DNA from: Epiperipatus broadwayi
Taxonomy: Eukaryota > Onychophora > Udeonychophora > Euonychophora > Peripatidae
Assembly (NCBI GenBank): GCA_028023455.1
Contig: JAQFVV010012984.1
Location: 126,001-190,000, forward strand
Length of the DNA: 64,000 nucleotides
Direction: 5' to 3'
Part shown: one piece after another, positions 61,067-64,000 of the stretch
How positions within the stretch are numbered: the stretch's first letter is position 1
Layout: every line of letters starts with the position of its first letter
Translations under genes and position numbers: made by a program
The notes under the pieces: model-generated
Told to the model about the DNA's origin: nothing
Seen by the model: only the letters and a program-made list of their open reading frames with translations
Database searches by the model: none

Positions 61067-63637
61067 TAACTCTATGTTTGACATGTTAAAAGAATTTAAT
61101 ATTAAGCAATATTATAAGAAATAAGAGTATAATTTTGCAATATTAAATATCATGTAACTCAGATGCAAAGATGAAAATTGATTATATGACTATGTAGATG
61201 TATTTACATTGTCAGAAAACTTGATCTTTATGTTGTAGACATTATCCATTAGGAGTATTATTAATAGCGTTGATGTTAATTTATTTGGAATTTTATTACT
61301 ATGAACATTATTCATGCAAAAGGATACATCAATACTATCCTAATAAAATAAATAAAGTGTTATATAATTTGAAAAACCAACATAACATTTGGAGAGGACT
61401 TCACAGATTACTGAATCGAGATTATTTTTGGAATGAATTAAAATATTGTTTAAAATTAATAAAAATAAGGTACCTACTTCTAACTTTTGATAATTAAATT
61501 CTACCATAAAACATGTCTAAAATTCTTATTAAATTTTAAACTACAGATACGAATTAATATTTATGTAATTTAAATAAATGACCTTGTCAAATTAATTCTA
61601 TATATATATATATACATTTAGCATTTTCTTCTTTGTATATGTTTGTATCGTTGCTATAAATAAAAGGAAATAATTTTAAAATATGAATAATTGAATTTTT
61701 TCTAATTCGATTTTAATAAATAGTTTTTTTTAAGCAATAATTATGCCTTAATCCAGTCTATTTTTTCGTTTTTATGATTACCGACATTAAAAATAAATAA
61801 ATCCGTTTTATAAGTTAAAATATAGTTTTATTTTTAAAAATCTTAAATACAACATATTTACGTTGTTAAAAATATTACGTCAACAACATTAAATAAAATT
61901 TAAAATTTTACAAATGAGAGAATTATCAAAAAAAGTAAAGATCTGAAAAAAATAAATTTATCCTGTTTTATAATTTTTTTTTTTTTCATATTGTACTTAG
62001 AACAGATAATTCAGTATTTGAATGATATAATTATCATAAATAGATTCTCCAGGACTTTTTACTGTGAAAATACATTATTTATTATTTCTGTGTGTGCGCG
62101 CGCGTGTGTATGCGGAATACTATAAACTGATTATGAATAAAATACTATGACTGATTATTAATGATAATTTTCATTTTTTTCCACATTATTGTAAACGTTA
62201 GTCTATCATCTTATCAAAGTTAATGATGTGGTTTTAAATAAGGCACTTTCATCATAAATTTAGGATTTACTTTTAAAGTTAAGACACTAGAACGAATTAA
62301 TTTATGAAATGGTAAGAAATGAAAAACTATCACTCTTGGCGATCACTTTTTTCAAGTAATATAAATATACCTCATATCTACATATATAATTGGAAGGAGG
62401 TGATGATAAATATTTAAAAAAAGTTAACAACTCATTCTTAAGAATAAATGAAATGGCACATGTCTGTTTGTAAAGTTGGTTAAACTTATATTTTAGATTA
62501 AAAGTATCCTGAATTTATGAAATATTGACGTTTTTGAAATTGGCAATTTAATATTGCAAAAGATTATTGTTGAAAAACATTTAAAAGTTACAATAGAACT
62601 GATCATTACAAATGCGTTCAAGCATTGGTAACACAAATGATTACAAAACAATATGAGTTTCTCTAAGAAAATTTAAAGAAGATATTTTACAATCACTGTT
62701 TTTAATAAGAATACCTTAATATATCAGTAGTGATAAATGATCTTAAAAGTGGATATTGGATGATTGAAATGTTAAGATTAACCTAAGTTCAGTTTATTTT
62801 ATATTAACACAAATCGGTTTTTTTTTGTCTTCTAATGACTGGAGAAATTTCAAATAAAGGCTGTTAATCAAAATATTTTTTCAAAGTTTTAAAAAGACAT
62901 ATGAGAATGTGTGTTTTCCACATACATTTTTACAGTGAATAAATACAATACAGCTATCACTTATTTTTCTATTCTATAGTACAATACTTTTCTGTTATTT
63001 TTCAAGATTATATTTTAATACATACTTTATACATAGTAATGAAAAATTGGTATTATATTACCCCAGGTCATTCACTTCTATGATTTTTTTAAAAAAATAA
63101 ATAAAAAACTAAAAATATTTTTTTGAGATTTAAAAAAAAACTTAAGACTTATTTACTGCAGAATTAAATGATTATTTTTCTTGACATGGATTAAATATTG
63201 TATAATTCCATGGAATACAAAAGTTTTGGATGCAACTGATGATTTTACTTTACATTCATAAAGGAATAAAAATAATATCTAATATTTTATGCAATGACTG
63301 AATGTGTACAAGGATATAAGTATGTGCAGGAATGCATTTATACATTGTAAATTAAAATATATAATTTTACATAATGGTTGAACCTTTAGAGAGTAATGAT
63401 AGGTAATTTTCAGTTCTTTTAAGATAATAAAACTAGTTATAATTACCTTGAAGTACCCAGGATTTTTAATATGGATAAATTTATTTCCATGCAAGCTTGA
63501 TTTTGATGATCCAACTGAAATTTATGTGTTCTTTTCCTGTCGAAGAATAAAATAAATTTTTTCTGCTAATAGCAAATGTTTTGCATGAACGCCCATTTTG
63601 TGGTATTACTAGGATCTAAGAAACAATGACCACTTAC
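61063..63637. other. AT-rich spacer
   Basis: No gene recognised. A frame at 61,270-61,497 starts at TTG and looks random. One alternating purine-pyrimidine tract is listed separately. Confidence 0.5.
62089..62113. repeat. (TG)n(CG)n alternating tract
   Basis: CTGTGTGTGCGCGCGCGTGT then GTATGC: 25 bp of strict purine-pyrimidine alternation with a CG core, favourable for Z-DNA. It is a rare CpG cluster in this window. Confidence 0.8.
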
Positions 63638-63721
63638 TGGGGGCATTCTTGGTGTACACAATTTGACATTTTCTTCCTTCCTGGATTGTTTTAGTGGCAT
63701 ATCGATGAAGCCCCTATGGTT
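63638..63721 (-). CDS. Candidate 84-bp host exon
   Basis: The minus-strand open frame here reads NHRGFIDMPLKQSRKEEN and goes on VKLCTPRMPP, 28 codons with ordinary protein composition in a patch of clearly higher G+C than the surroundings. It is bounded upstream by a pyrimidine-rich 3' splice-site-like CTTGCCCCTCCAAG and downstream by CCCCA followed by GTAAGT, a consensus 5' splice site; both boundaries are phase 0. I do not recognise the protein. It could equally be a piece of a dispersed repeat, since the higher-G+C patch extends over about 63,540-63,840 and the frame stays open past both boundaries (63,566-63,748). Confidence 0.3.
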
Positions 63722-64000
63722 CTTGGAGGGGCAAGCACTTAACAGCAACAGTTACATATTCAGAGCTTAGGGTGGTGGCCTTACACGTATAGTTCTACTC
63801 CTGCATTACGACCATAGTTATGGTCTGAGTTTCTATAATCCATTTTCTTCTCTGGTTGATTGATTGAAGGATTTGTTTTAATGTTTCATTTTATAATAGA
63901 GCATAGCCATATCAGTCAACTTAGCAACAAGAAAATATTAATATTTCAGTTCAGTTTGAAAAAGCACTCTTGCTTGTTACAATTTTTCTTTCTAACTAAT

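Overview
This is animal nuclear DNA: very AT-rich (roughly a quarter G+C by eye), full of (AT)n, (GATA)n and (ATT)n microsatellites, and packed with decayed retrotransposons and foldback repeats. No complete host gene, rRNA, CRISPR array or bacterial-style operon is visible. Two fossils of an RTE-type LINE (the endonuclease/RT family often annotated as 'craniofacial development protein 2-like'), a second LINE and tRNA-derived SINE scraps point to an invertebrate metazoan. A mollusc or other lophotrochozoan is my guess, at low confidence. One 84-bp candidate host exon lies near the right end.

The main feature is at 2,528-11,395: a structurally complete LTR retrotransposon of 8.87 kb. Its two direct repeats of about 2.45 kb run TGTAA...TTACA and are over 99% identical by eye. 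A degenerate tRNA-Lys(CUU)-type primer-binding site follows the left repeat, and a purine-rich tract precedes the right one. The 4-kb interior has no recognisable protease, RT, RNase H or integrase. It carries one open 444-codon ORF of unknown family, built from four 15-residue and six 30-residue repeats, followed by a broken second ORF. The 3' end of each LTR is a tandem series of degenerate copies of the LTR-end/primer-site junction, which I have not seen described. A related arrangement, a 247-bp tandem duplication containing the same primer-site-like motif, sits at 14.2-14.7 kb just upstream of a coiled-coil ORF broken only by nonsense codons.

The rest, left to right: 11.4-14.2 kb AT-rich spacer; 16.3-16.7 kb pyrimidine-rich tract; 20.2 kb (GATA)n; 22.8-23.4 kb tandem and inverted repeats; 24.2 kb (ATT)n; 28.6-28.9 kb a spaced array of a dyad motif; 29.9-32.2 kb a decayed LINE on the minus strand, perhaps reaching 33.8 kb; 33.8-34.3 kb several perfect hairpins; 34.6-36.5 kb a Ty3/Gypsy-like gag-protease fossil; 40.9, 46.3-47.3 and 50.1 kb copies of one foldback family; 42.5-45.5 kb a nearly full-length RTE fossil (minus) and 48.0-48.7 kb a 3' fragment of the same family (plus); 50.8-59.7 kb mostly featureless AT-rich DNA; 59.7-60.9 kb a palindrome-led 420-bp tandem repeat and a palindrome with hammerhead-ribozyme-like motifs; 61-64 kb AT-rich DNA with a Z-DNA-prone tract and the candidate exon. 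Many inverted repeats abut or enclose (TA)n tracts.

Nothing here forms a working host pathway. The only unit that could still be functional is the 2.5-11.4 kb element, which would need polymerase functions supplied in trans.
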